Below the pieces are notes generated by a model. It made no database searches, was not told the origin of the DNA, and was given only the letters and a program-made list of their open reading frames with translations. Positions 44,575-54,508 of a stretch of 64,000 nt of DNA are shown piece after piece. The position numbers and the translations under genes were made by a program. Source of the DNA: Exophiala sp. HKRS030 (taxonomy: Eukaryota > Ascomycota > Eurotiomycetes > Chaetothyriales > Herpotrichiellaceae); the NCBI GenBank assembly GCA_023897205.1, contig JAHWDD010000004.1, positions 5,642,001-5,706,000 of the forward strand. Reading direction: 5' to 3'. Every line of letters begins with the position of its first letter. The stretch's first letter is position 1.

Positions 44575-47314
44575 ATGGCTCTAGACCACGACCAGGCGGC
44601 CGATCTACGGCCTCCCACAATGGTCGATGAAACCACTGGGGACGCTGTTACCATGATTGCTTGCTACATGTGTCGCAAAAGAAAAATCAAATGCAATCGC
44701 ATCTATCCAGAATGCTCAAATTGTACACAAACTCAACAGACATGCACCTATCCCACGCGTGTAACGCGTCCTGGTCCCAAAATCGGCAGCACTCAGAACT
44801 CGCGTAAGCGCACCAGCGAAGTCTTACAAGACGCAGAGCCAGCCAAAAGGGCTACAGTCGTGTCGGTGACAGCAGCACCATCCAGCGTCTCTTCCAATGT
44901 ACAGCAGCTACCACAGCCTTCAGTTTGTCCCAACATCGTCCAGCAACCCTTGTCACCGTCGGCCTCCACTCACTCAACCACCGCTTCTCATCCGTCTCGT
45001 GATATTACCTCTTTATCCTTCATACTGCACCCTTCTCTCGAACCTCGCGAACACGATCCTCAGAGCGATGTCGTTGTCGATATGGACTCCACCAGAGACA
45101 ATGACTCCGTCATAACCTCAGCCTGCTGTGTACTCGGAGTTGGTGTTACCGAGATGAATCAATTGTACGTTCTAAAGCCTCAACGACGCTTGACCTATGC
45201 TCCCTTTTATTCTTCCTTTAGCCTCTTTACTTACTTTATATAGAGTAGATGAGTTCTTCGATACCTTTACCTCCTTTCAACTCTTCAGGCGCGCGTCTTT
45301 CTTTCCTAAGCTTCATCACATCAGCAGCCCTTCGCAAGTCCAGGCCCTCTTGGCATCTATATTCATGTTTTCTGTGCGGAGTCGGAACTCCAGTCCAACT
45401 GCTGTTTCGGACGGTGGCCCTCAAAGTTCCAACAGCTCAGAGACTTTTTGCGACCTCGCAATTCAGTATACCGACCACGCAATAGCCGAATGCGATGAAA
45501 AAGAGGAGCAGTTGCCCCTGAACTTGATCCAGGCATTGGTCCTCATCAGTCACTGGCTGTTATCGAAATCAGCACATGGGCGCGCCTGGAGATATCTAGG
45601 GCTTGCAGTGAGAAGCGCTTATGATCTGAATCTCCATACCATAGACCGCGGCAAAGGCCCTAATAGTCACCTCCTCGAATCACCCGAGCGTTGGGCTCTG
45701 GACGAGGAAAAGCGGCGCGCGTGGTGGGCCCTTTGGGAAATGGACGTCTTTGCAAGTGTCATCCGTCGACGGCCAATGGCCATTAGCTGGGCACAAAACC
45801 AAACGCTCCTGCCTGCAGAGGATGAGAACTGGGACAAGTCTGAGCCACAACAAAGTTGTTTTCTGTCACCTAGTTACGTGGATCGTTGGAAAAACCTTGA
45901 AAAAACAAAGAATAAATCCCACAAAGCTTGGTTCATTGTCATCAACTCATTAATGAAAGACGCGCAGTTACTGTCCAGCCCCATGGCCCACGACTCGGTC
46001 CCGACAGGCGAGGAGGATCGGGACACCTTCAATCAATTAATGGCAATGCACAACGTCCTCCATTGTACAACTGAAATGCTTCCATACCATTTGAGATATG
46101 AGAACCAGTTTCTGAACTTTGGTGGGAAGGACGTTGACTCGGCAGAAGCCCCTTTTCGAAGAGCACGGGATGCTGCAATCTACAGCATACATCTTATGAT
46201 ACAGCTAGCGCGCATGATGACTTACAAGTTTTATGTCTTCCGAATGCGTCTACGATGGCCTCAACTTCAAAAGGAGCTTGCCACCATGAAAGAACATACC
46301 AGCAGAGGCACAATGCCCGAACGACAGCTTGGAAGTCTCGTACCTACGAACGCGACCCGCCAAGCACTTACTCTGTACATCTCGGCGTCAGACAACGTAG
46401 TGGAAATTGTACAGCGCACGAGCGGATCGCACTACAAGTACGTCAACCCTTTTATCGCAAACACCATTTGGCTTGCGGCTGCGGTACAATTGCTCCACCG
46501 AGAGCTCATTCCACCTCATTGCACGGATAAGGTCTTGATATCGTCCAACTTTGAGCTTCTTTGCATGACATACGGCCAATTTGTGAGGTATTGGGATATG
46601 TCGGACACCTTGCAAAGCAATCTCGATACGCTAGAGGAGGAGCTCAAGACTCTGCAGACAGTTGGTAAGGAAATGACAGTCGAACGACGGTTGTCTTTCG
46701 ACTCCCAGTCAGCGTCTCGAAATGCCGCTAGACGCGCGGTCTCTAGTCCATCAGGCTTGTCAGCTCGTGGCTCTCAAGACTCCCGCCCTGCTCAACGAGG
46801 CCCCTCTGAGCATGTTACGTCTCCAGGTATGTGGTCATCGAATATTCAACTTTCCACAACAGCCACTGACGCCGACTTCCTATCAGCGCCTGAACAAGCG
46901 GTGCCTTCGGATCGTTCAACAACTCTTAATGGCCATGCTTCTTCGGCCAAAAATCAACAAAGACCGCAAAGTCGCCAACAGTCGGCAGCGCACCAAAATC
47001 AACAAGAGCCGCAATCGTTGGTCCAACAGGCGCCGATGCAAGATCTATCCTCTGGCGCCCGCCTTGGTACCGAGCAAGAAGACGCAAATATGATAACTGT
47101 TGACAACAGCAACAACAACAACAACAACAGGCTACAAGCCCCGTTTCAGCAACGCATGGATCTTCCTTTCTCATTCATACACTCCCCGCTTCCATCTCTG
47201 CCCGGTGATGTTTTTGGGGACAACATGAGGTTTGATGATGGTATGAGGGATCTCAACGAACGTGCTGATTTTTACGATAACTTGAATTACGTCCTTTCTG
47301 GCTCATACGGATAA
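44575..47314 (+). CDS. Zn2Cys6 (fungal C6) transcription factor, 886 aa
   Basis: Exon 1 is 44575-45164, a 79-nt intron is 45165-45243 and exon 2 is 45244-47314, joined in phase. The binuclear zinc cluster lies near residues 29-55, with six cysteines spaced 2-6-6-2-6: CYMCRKRKIKC, then YPECSNC and a final Cys in QQTC. A linker rich in Ser/Pro/Gln follows. The middle homology (fungal-specific transcription factor) region begins around VDEFFDTFTSF and includes WRYLGLAVRSAYDLNLH with KRRAWWALWEMDVF. The C-terminus has poly-Asn and Gln/Pro-rich sequence typical of activation regions. Such factors bind CGG-containing sites. As the only regulator seen in the run of redox genes, it is a candidate cluster activator. 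Alternative starts at 44620 and 44653 are possible. Confidence 0.93.
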
Positions 47315-47425
47315 ATTACCTGATCGAAGCGGATATGAGCGGAAAACATTATGAAGCGTATTTGTCAATGAGCAGTAACAAAGCACAGTCGAACGATAAT
47401 ATAGTTCAAAGCATGTCATTTCATT

Positions 47426-48172
47426 CTAAAAATATCTCGTCTGGTTCGCCTTACACAATTTAGTGGCCATTCCAAGCTTATCGTGACTATCGGCACGTTT
47501 AACCACATCGCGCGAAGATGGTTGACTCGGCTGATCTGAATTGACCCCAGTGACAACGCTCAATGTTGGAGCGGGGACTTGTTGAGAGGGAGACGCGGAA
47601 TCGGAGACCACAGAACCTTGGTTGACATCCAAGTGCCGAACAGCCCCTTCGAGAATCTCTGTGTACCATGCGTCGAAGTTCTGCACGCCGAGATTTTCAC
47701 GGGCCCGTACCCGAACACTGGGCAGGTCTTGATTGATCAACATCACAGCGAACCAATATGCTATCCTGTGGGATATTGCATCTTTGAGGTTCGGGTTCGC
47801 GGCGATTTCAGGCCGCTTGAGGGCATCGAGGAAGAATTGGCACACCTTCCGAGCTCGCTTGTAATGTGGGGCCATTCCATTATACTTCTCCCTGAGTTCG
47901 GACAATTCTTTCTGCCGTTTTTCCATAGCCACGCGGTACTGATATTGCACGGTGAAAATTTCATCGTGCATCCTGGGAAAGAATGCGTATGCCTCCGCTA
48001 TTTTCCTCTCTTTGATATCCACCCCTTCGACGTGGGCGTCAAGTGCCTCTGGTCGGAGACTCGACAAGTCTACACCATGGCTGAAAGAGATGTCATTACC
48101 TCGAGCACGTGCCTTCTTTGCTTGGCTTGTCGACAAACCCTCGTGCTCGATCGATCTTTTGGTGCCACTCAT
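47426..48172 (-). CDS. Gene A: hypothetical helical protein, about 248 aa
   Basis: The frame is open further upstream, but the first in-frame ATG is at 48172 (MSGTKRSIEHEG). A basic nuclear-localisation-like segment, QAKKARARG, follows. The body is mainly helical with heptad-like spacing (YRVAMEKRQKELSELREKY, then RARKVCQFFLDALKRPE), followed by AISHRIAYWFAVMLINQD and a Ser/Pro-rich tail. No family is recognised. The leader upstream carries four hairpin elements (see 48255-48527), which it shares with genes B-E. The gene converges tail to tail with the Zn2Cys6 regulator, with only 111 bp between the stops. Confidence 0.65.
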   Translation of the reverse strand: MSGTKRSIEHEGLSTSQAKKARARGNDISFSHGVDLSSLRPEALDAHVEGVDIKERKIAEAYAFFPRMHDEIFTVQYQYRVAMEKRQKELSELREKYNGMAPHYKRARKVCQFFLDALKRPEIAANPNLKDAISHRIAYWFAVMLINQDLPSVRVRARENLGVQNFDAWYTEILEGAVRHLDVNQGSVVSDSASPSQQVPAPTLSVVTGVNSDQPSQPSSRDVVKRADSHDKLGMATKLCKANQTRYF

Positions 48173-48254
48173 GTTGGTAGTGGTCAGAGGGAAGGGCAAT
48201 CAGTGCTTGCTCGTGAGGTGGTAAACCGGGAAGGGGTGGCGATTCTGATTGAAT

Positions 48255-48527
48255 GGAGTCGACCGAAGTCTGGTCCTGAATGATTTGTCGGGTTTGGGAG
48301 GTAAAATGAAGGTGATTCTTCTGGGATTGGCGACCAGAACTTGAATCTGTTGAAAGGAAGCGACCGAAGTCGACGACCAGGAAAGGAAACAGAGTCAGGA
48401 GATCCAACCGACCTGGAGCAAGCCTCAGATGGTAAGGAAGTGACCGAAGTCAACTTCCGACAACGAAGGACGTCGTGTACAACGAGTCAATTTGAGCAAA
48501 CGAATTGAAGATGACCGAAGCCACTTC
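48255..48527 (-). promoter_or_regulatory. Gene A leader: four UNCG hairpin elements
   Basis: In the sense of gene A the copies are at 48527-48507, 48458-48436, 48371-48362 and 48276-48255. Cores are GGC-UUCG-GUC for the first and GAC-UUCG-GUC for the others. The second copy extends to left arm GGAAG-U-UGAC and right arm GUCA-CUUCC, nine pairs with one bulged U. The first has GAAG-UGGC opposite GUCA-U-CUUC. The other two have shorter stems or an internal loop. They lie 83-355 nt upstream of the ATG. Confidence 0.75.
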
Positions 48528-49365
48528 AGCGAGCAGTCACGTTCAAATAGCAGTTTTGACACGGTATGTCGAGAGAAAAAAAGCACCGTAAGAGAGAGGG
48601 TGTGAGAGAGTCAATGTGGCCAAGAAGTTTTTTCTCGTGAATAACTAGCTAGGTTCCTAAGGAGGAAGGCACCCATATGCTCAATGTATTGATTCTGAAG
48701 TCGTGCCCATCCCAAGTTCTTTGGCCGTCGCACCTTCCGTTGATTGTCACAGATCGCAGCCGATGACCTCATGTCCAGTAAGGGTGGAAATCCGGTGTCC
48801 ATCGTCCATTTATCTTTGTATGGACTTCGTATCTTCATCTTTCCTCACAGCGAGCGCACAGATTATCCACGCTGGCCTTTTTTGCTCATTCCAAGGCACA
48901 TTACACATGCGGCCCTATGTCCTGTCCCATTGGCATTGGCGCTGTTCTTGCACACAAGCCAGCCCACTCCTTGCACGTCAGCTAAGCGTGTCTTGAATGA
49001 TATGAAAGCACTTCATCTCAATTTCTCCCTGCGGCAAAGCACATAAAATCTGTTTCCCAGTGGCAGCTTTCGCTCGTCGTCGATTTTGACACATTCTGCC
49101 ACGGACCTGTGGAGAAGCCTCTCTTGCATTCAGTAGAATTCTTTTGCACTGCCAACGATAGTCTTTATATACACCCTTTGGCCCGCCTTCTTCATATTTG
49201 CAGTTTTGTCCTCGACGAATGCAATTATGGCACTTCGCTTTGTAGGGCTCGAGCTCCAAGTTCCACTACCCGTTTTGTTCGTGTATCCAGGACATGTACC
49301 ATTTTCTGAGGCCAAGTATCGCGCGAGAACGACCGATCAAATCTGAGCAAAAAAGAAATGGAGGT
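48528..49365. other. Intergenic, no supported gene
   Basis: No frame with a motif or splice support is seen between the gene A leader and the tRNA-like unit. Frames of up to 100 codons overlap on both strands. Confidence 0.45.
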
Positions 49366-49447
49366 GACCGTGAATCGAACATGGGAACTAGAATACTATT
49401 GTTGTTAAAGCAACAACGTAAGGCATTACCACTCTGCCATCCCCCAT
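49366..49447 (-). tRNA. tRNA-like Pol III unit, degenerate fold
   Basis: Read on minus, the segment contains a perfect A box (TGGCAGAGTGG) and a near-perfect B box (GTTCGATTC), followed within about 15 nt by a TTTCTTTTTT terminator. The acceptor arm pairs only partly, and the T arm has one A-C mismatch. The anticodon region is ambiguous: the inverted repeat TTGTTG...CAACAA leaves a six-base loop, while an Asn-like GTT loop can be drawn with no matching 3' stem. It is therefore a decayed tRNA, a tRNA with an unrecognised intron, or another Pol III RNA. Confidence 0.45.
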
Positions 49448-49764
49448 CGTATTTTTGCTGTCGAACATTTGGTCGATATGTAGATATATAGAGTAAATTA
49501 AGTTCTTGTAGTCCGTATGAATGATCCTTGTCCTTCTAGAATCAACTATTCTAACTAGCTCTAGGGTAGGTAGCTAGAAGGCACCCAAGGATAGGTCTGC
49601 CATCCACAATAGGTCGATTGAGTCCACCGGGATATGTGATCTTCCTCCTTCGTAAGTCGGACAATCTAAACTTTCACCATCAATTCTCGACCTCTCTTTT
49701 CACCGCTGATACCACAGGGCCTTTTATCGAACAGTTGAGGAATCGCCAACTCGTCTGTCTGGAC

Positions 49765-49848
49765 GGAAGTCGACTTCGGCCGCTTCCAGTCTTATTAAGA
49801 ACTTGATTCTCCTCGTGTATCGGTTGTGGTGTTGGCTTCGGTCACTCC
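49765..49848 (+). promoter_or_regulatory. Gene B leader: two UNCG hairpin elements
   Basis: The copies are at 49765-49787 and 49828-49848, 117-200 nt before the gene B ATG. The first reads left arm GGAAG-U-CGAC, loop UUCG, right arm GCCG-CUUCC, with one A-C mismatch next to the closing pair. The second reads left arm GGUG-U-UGGC, loop UUCG, right arm GUCA-CUCC, with a G-U pair and one U-U mismatch. Both carry the same single bulged U as the gene A and D copies. Here the sense strand is plus. Confidence 0.7.
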
Positions 49849-49964
49849 TGTACCATCGATTCTCTCGCCACAAACTACAACCTTACCCATCAACAAACTG
49901 AAGTCAAAGTGTCCTAATCAATCTTCGCCTTCCCATTTTCTTCATTTCAGTTTTCCTAACAGAC

Positions 49965-50779
49965 ATGAGTACCCAAGTCCCTGACCCAACAGCCGTTGTC
50001 CCGACCGACCTGGAGATTGGCTTCTTGAAGGGCGTGTTTCAGTCCATCCTAGAAAATCCTCAAGCCATTGAGACCGGCAACTATGTTATCGAACTTCTCG
50101 ACGAATTTGATATCATTCGTACACGCCGGCAAGAATTTGCTGCGGAGCCAACGAAACTCGGCGAGAAATGGGAGAAAAAATTGCGAGGCAAAGTTTGGCG
50201 ACGTATCTGCTTGCTGGTGATGATTGGATCGGAATGTTACCAAAGTTTTCTGTCCGATTGCCTGACGGCATCACAAAACGAGGAGCAGCAAAAGGAATAT
50301 CTTTACCAGATAACTATGTTGAGTGAATTTCTCGACAAGGTGAGAGGGACTACTGATGCTTAAGATGTGCTGTCAACTCTAACCTAACACAGTGGGTCAA
50401 ATACGACTACGTCGCAGAAGTGCTACGACCTTTTCAGGACGATCTCCTAAGTCCCAACAATATCGACACTACGCCTGACGCCCTTGGCCGCAATCTAAAC
50501 AGGACTTGGGCAGTTCTCCAAGCCGCAAGGAAACGGTCGGCATTTCTCGATGTGAGCGGAACGACTGTGAGAGGGGGAGAAGATAGGAGCTGGTATGAGA
50601 AGTTTATGCAAAAGATTGTGACGGTCAAGAAAGAATGGATGCTATTCCGGACGTACCACAGCGAACAAATGAGACATAATCCGACAGTGGAAGACGCATT
50701 TTCGAGATCTACGATTGACGATAACTTGCACAGGCTCGATAAAATTGCTGAAAATGTGGTAGATGAAGGGAGACTCTAA
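49965..50779 (+). CDS. Gene B: hypothetical protein, 253 aa
   Basis: Exon 1 is 49965-50339, a 53-nt GT-AG intron is 50340-50392 and exon 2 is 50393-50779. The start MSTQVPDPTAVVPTDLEIGF is followed by an alpha-helical protein: FQSILENPQAIETGN, YVIELLDEFDIIRTRRQEF, VWRRICLLVMIGSECYQSFL, and after the splice KWVKYDYVAEVLRPFQDD and NRTWAVLQAARKRSAFL. The tail is FSRSTIDDNLHRLDKIAEN. No catalytic motif, signal peptide or clear membrane span is present. It is not recognised. Its link to A, C, D and E is the shared leader hairpin, not protein similarity that I can see. Confidence 0.7.
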
Positions 50780-51157
50780 AGTACAGAAACCGTCTCCTTG
50801 TCAAAATCATGCCTATCATCCAACCATGCTACCACAGCGAGCGCCACAATTCGTCACAAACATAGTTGCTTATCGATTTGTAAACCCGTACAGAGATTGG
50901 TCCAAGCCGGCCTCCACGAGCTTGCGTCTGCGGGTACCTGCATTAGCGGTTCGCAGGCTGGACATCACCAAGACAAACAACAGACTCCCAACAAGCATGT
51001 TCACTTTTAGCTGACAGCAATATCCGGAAACCTCGATGGTCAGAACCCTACTTTATTGTTCACTCCCATGTGCGCACACTGAGCTTAGAAGAGATAATTA
51101 CGCATATGCAATAGCGTTTAGCATATTCTATTGGACGTGCAAAGCTCAACCTTGAGG

Positions 51158-52052
51158 CTACGATTTCTGCCCACATTTTGCCTGCTTCTGACTAACTACT
51201 TGGTGGGTCTTGTTCCGGCCACCATTGCCACCATCGCTGGATTTGCGCTTCTTGCCCTTCGTTTTGGGCCCTTCTGTAGCCTGCAACGCGGGTAGTGCGT
51301 CCAGGATCGGCTTGGGAATGTTCCTTGTTGGCTCCCAAGTCATCTCATCGCAAGAGTAACCTTGCCACTTGGCGTTGTCCACAACGGCGCCATTATTACG
51401 CCTGCCCTTGGTGCCAATCCATCCCCACTGATACTGCCCGTTAACAGGATCAGGGCTCGAAAATGTCTTCTCCACTGCCACCGAGACTCGAAACACATCA
51501 AGAAGTTTGATTCATGATTGCGGCTCAGGCTGCCCCTCTTCCGTTTCTGCTGCCTCTGTGGCCGAGTCAATGGTCGGCGAGGAGGCGACGTTGGGCGAGG
51601 ACATTGAAGCGTCTTCTGCTTCTGTTCTTCTGTCTTCTTCTTCGTTGTTGTTGGTGGTGGTGGTGGTGTCGTCTTCCTCCTTGCGCCCGTCTGATTTGGG
51701 ATGGCTGACGGATCCTCCGCCAGTTTCTTGCTGGGAGGAACCGGTCTCCTGAGCTTCGGCCAACTTCAAAGCCTCCAGGGCCTCAGCGTCTGCCTTCTCG
51801 GCAGCTTCTTGATCTCCTGTGACTCTGTTAGACTAAAGCCGCAGTCCTAGTTTTCACCGCAGATTTCTACTTACTGTACCACTCGGTCAAATCGTCGTCG
51901 GCCGTGTATACAGTTACTGGACCAGGTGGGAAGGCAAAACGCTCTCTCATTTTAGTACTCCACTCTTCAAGCTCCTTGCTGATGTCGTGAGCCTATGGAG
52001 GTTAGTGCAACCGGTACTTCAGCCTATTGACAAACAGAAGACCTACGCTCAT
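51158..52052 (-). pseudogene. Gene C: chromo-like protein with in-frame TGA
   Basis: Exon 1 is only 52052-52047 (Met-Ser), followed by a 54-nt intron, exon 2 at 51992-51875, a 58-nt intron (51874-51817) and exon 3 from 51816. The N-terminal part has AHDISKELEEWSTKMRE and YTADDDLTEWYRDQ, then a Glu/Ala-rich and Ser/Thr/Asn-rich low-complexity region. TGA at 51514-51512 ends this, but the same frame continues to 51158. The downstream part includes KWQGYSCDEMTWEPTRNIP, whose W-x-GY-x4-TWEP pattern matches the second half of a chromodomain, and a Lys-rich tail. A TGG (Trp) or CGA codon is the likely ancestral one. As read, the product is 142 residues; with read-through it would be 260. A chromatin-binding role is inferred from the motif only. 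Confidence 0.6.
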
Positions 52053-52142
52053 CTTGAAACTCGGGGCGAGAACCAGTGAAGAAAGGAAAGAAGTTTGATC
52101 GGAAAGGGGCGCAAATGAACGTGGAACGGGAGTTGGATGAAA

Positions 52143-52269
52143 AAGGTCGACCGAAGTCTTCCTTGTACTGCGGTACTCGAGGAATGTAGAAAGGATCGAC
52201 CGGAGTCTCACCAAAGCAGAGAACAGTAGCTGAGAGGTAAAATGGATGAGGGTCGACCGGAGTCTCGCC
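52143..52269 (-). promoter_or_regulatory. Gene C leader: three UNCG hairpin elements
   Basis: In the sense of gene C: 52269-52250 (core GAC-UCCG-GUC), 52212-52193 (core GAC-UCCG-GUC) and 52164-52143 (core GAC-UUCG-GUC). The first two have a GG/CC outer clamp across a small internal loop with tandem G-A mismatches. The third has AAGG opposite CCUU across a 2x2 internal loop. They lie about 90-220 nt before the ATG at 52052. Confidence 0.7.
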
Positions 52270-52635
52270 AAATCAGAACAATTGCAGATGAAATGTAAAG
52301 AGAAAAGGTAACAGCTGATTAGTTGATGGTACAAGTCAAATTCCAATTCGAATTTGTTTGTGGTTCATGTCTAGCATCGCAGTCTTGGCAGAATTTCGTC
52401 CCATCTGCATATTTACCTTAGGTACTAGGTACCTAGGTAGGCAATACATACAGCTTGGTAACTAATCATTTGGACACTTGAATAGGTAGGCACGTCATCG
52501 GTGAGGCACTGCCTGGCAATTAATCGAGATGTACCCGCCCGCGGACATTTGGGCAAGGTGGGGGCTTGAGTCTAGCCAATAACGACACTATCACGCAAAT
52601 CAACAAACGCTTGTTTGCACGACATTTCATTAATT

Positions 52636-53680
52636 CTATGCTACAACACCGGTGAGGTCTACACCCTCTTTGTCCACACGACACAGTGGGCAGTACCACT
52701 TCATCCCTTTCGGAAAGCTTTGAGGGACTGCCGCCACTGGGGCCTCTCCCACACGCAAACCTTCCAAGCATGTGTTGATTCGCCTATGGAACCAATAACT
52801 TCTCGATTTGCACTGCGTGGTATAGTTAGAAAATAAAGTTAACGAGCAGAAACCAAGCGCACGCACCTCGAGACGACTTTGACACCCAACCCAAGATCTT
52901 GCCGTCAGTGTTGTGATCTGCGCTTTTGAAGTCGGTGCTTGCCCTTCAAGGCAGGTAGCACAGGTACTCCAGTTCTTCTCTGACTGAGGCTCGGCGACGG
53001 GAGTTTCAGTAGGCCATGCTGCACCACTGTACTTTGCGAAACATTTTTGGACATCTGGGTGCGCAAGATATCCATCAAATTTCCAGGTTTCCTTGATCGT
53101 GTTCGGGAGGTCAATGAGAACAACGGGTCGTTCTTCAGGTAGAGGCTGGCGTCGAGCACGATCACGAAAATTGTGTGTGACAGTGGATTGCGCGGTGGGC
53201 CGCAGATTGGAGCTGCAGTGATATTCAAGCCCGGCAAACATAGAATTCTGTGGGGATTGTTAACGCAAGTGCTGGTTAGAGTTTTGCTTCAACCTAAGGT
53301 TGCCCTACCTCAATTGTCATTGCAAGACGCTTGAACAAAGAACGGACTCCGGGAGCCTCCTCTTCTCCAGCGAAAGCAAAATGAAACTGCCGGACTGTTT
53401 CATTGCCAGCCGCTTTGTTGGAAAGTCTCACTGTAATAGCGCGAACTTCCGGTTGAGCCCAAATCGAAACAGCATGCAATCTGTTTGGGAAGAACAAGGA
53501 TACCAGAGAAGGATTTCCGGGCATAGAGACCTTGAATTCCATGCTGCCAGGTCTGTTTCCAGCCTGGTGACGGAGGGAAAATGACAAAATTGAGTTTGCA
53601 GAGCCTTTGAACTCTTTCACTGAGTAGCCTGGGCCGCACCAAGCTGTGCAGGAGTCCAATCTTACTGTGATTTCCTCCAT
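52636..53680 (-). CDS. Gene D: hypothetical protein, 309 aa
   Basis: Three exons (minus): 53680-53309, 53247-52867, 52812-52636, with introns of 61 and 54 nt, all phase 0. The start chosen is the ATG of MEEITVRLDSCTAW; an upstream frame without ATG context is ignored. The N-terminal half is beta-rich (SILSFSLRHQAG, MEFKVSMPGNPSLV, VRAITVRLSNKAAG). The middle includes VVLIDLPNTIKETWKFDGYL. The last exon carries KSRSYWFHRRINTCLEG and WYCPLCRVDKEG, a CxxC that may bind metal with earlier cysteines (CATCLEG). No family is recognised. The product is intact, which makes D and B the best-preserved members of the block. Confidence 0.7.
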
Positions 53681-53798
53681 GGCTGTAATGAACACAGGAG
53701 TTCGAGAGGATATTGTTGCTGGCTTTGAGGAATTTTCTCTGGTGAGGGCTTAGAGGAGACCAGCTTCAACTTGGAGATGGGGGTGTAGTGAGGTGTAA

Positions 53799-54126
53799 TG
53801 GAAGAGACCGGAGTCTGCTTCCAAGCGCGATCCCTCAGGGAGGAAACAACTGCAATGATTGAGGAAGATGATGTTGAACGGATTGAGGAAGATGATGTTG
53901 AACGGATTGAGGAAGATGATGTTGAACGGATTGAGGAAGTTGATGTTGAACGAATTGACCGCAGTCAAATTCGGAAACGAGGGGTGAAGAAACCAGATTC
54001 GACTTGCAGGGGACGTGGTGAGCGGATGGAAGAGACCGGAGTCTGCTTCCAAGACACGATGCCACAAAGGAACGGTTGCAATAGTCGAAGAGTACAATCT
54101 TAATTAGATTGACCGAAGTCAAATCC
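53799..54126 (-). promoter_or_regulatory. Gene D leader: four UNCG hairpin elements
   Basis: In the sense of gene D: 54126-54106, 54051-54027, 53973-53951 and 53823-53799. The copies at 54051 and 53823 are identical: left arm UGGAAG-C-AGAC, loop UCCG, right arm GUCU-CUUCCA, ten pairs with a bulged C. The copy at 53973 has CGAA-U-UUGAC opposite GUCAA-UUCG with loop UGCG, nine pairs. The copy at 54126 has GGA-U-UUGAC opposite GUCAA-UCU with loop UUCG. The arms change sequence but still pair. Distances to the ATG are about 120-445 nt. Confidence 0.8.
53857..53952. repeat. Tandem repeat, 24 bp x 4, in the gene D leader
   Basis: Four exact-length copies at 53857-53880, 53881-53904, 53905-53928 and 53929-53952 differ by one base in the last copy. 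The period is a multiple of three, and on plus the repeat reads an eight-residue acidic unit (IEEDDVER) within an ATG frame at 53798-54103. It sits between two identical 28-bp segments (53798-53825 and 54026-54053) that contain the hairpin copies. Confidence 0.9.
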
Positions 54127-54392
54127 ACAAACGAAGAATATTTATCGAACAACAAAAATTGAGAGGAACAAGCCAGCAAGAAGATATTTCAAGTCAAAGA
54201 CCGTATCAGGAAAAGGTGAACAGCAGTGAAGGATGCTGTGGGCCTGGCGGTGTAAAATATGCCAAGCCATTGGTGAAGTGGTGAAGACGAAAGCACATCA
54301 GGCTCTGGTGAATTTCGTGAAGTGCCCTCTTCCCATCCATGCCCTCTAGGACCCACAAACATTGTTGACTTCATTGATTCTTTGCCTAATTA

Positions 54393-54414
54393 GAGAACGA
54401 CTTCGGTCAATCTC
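54393..54414 (+). promoter_or_regulatory. Gene E leader: UNCG hairpin element
   Basis: On plus the segment reads left arm GAGA-AC-GAC, loop UUCG, right arm GUC-AA-UCUC, seven pairs around a 2x2 internal loop. It lies about 95 nt before the candidate ATG of gene E. The orientation agrees with that gene. Confidence 0.55.
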
Positions 54415-54508
54415 ATCGATTTCAAGGCAACGAGATAGTATCAGGACAAAGGCGCTGCGAGAATCGGATCGCTTCTTGGAGAAGAAAAACAGAAGATCGA
54501 TCCAGACG

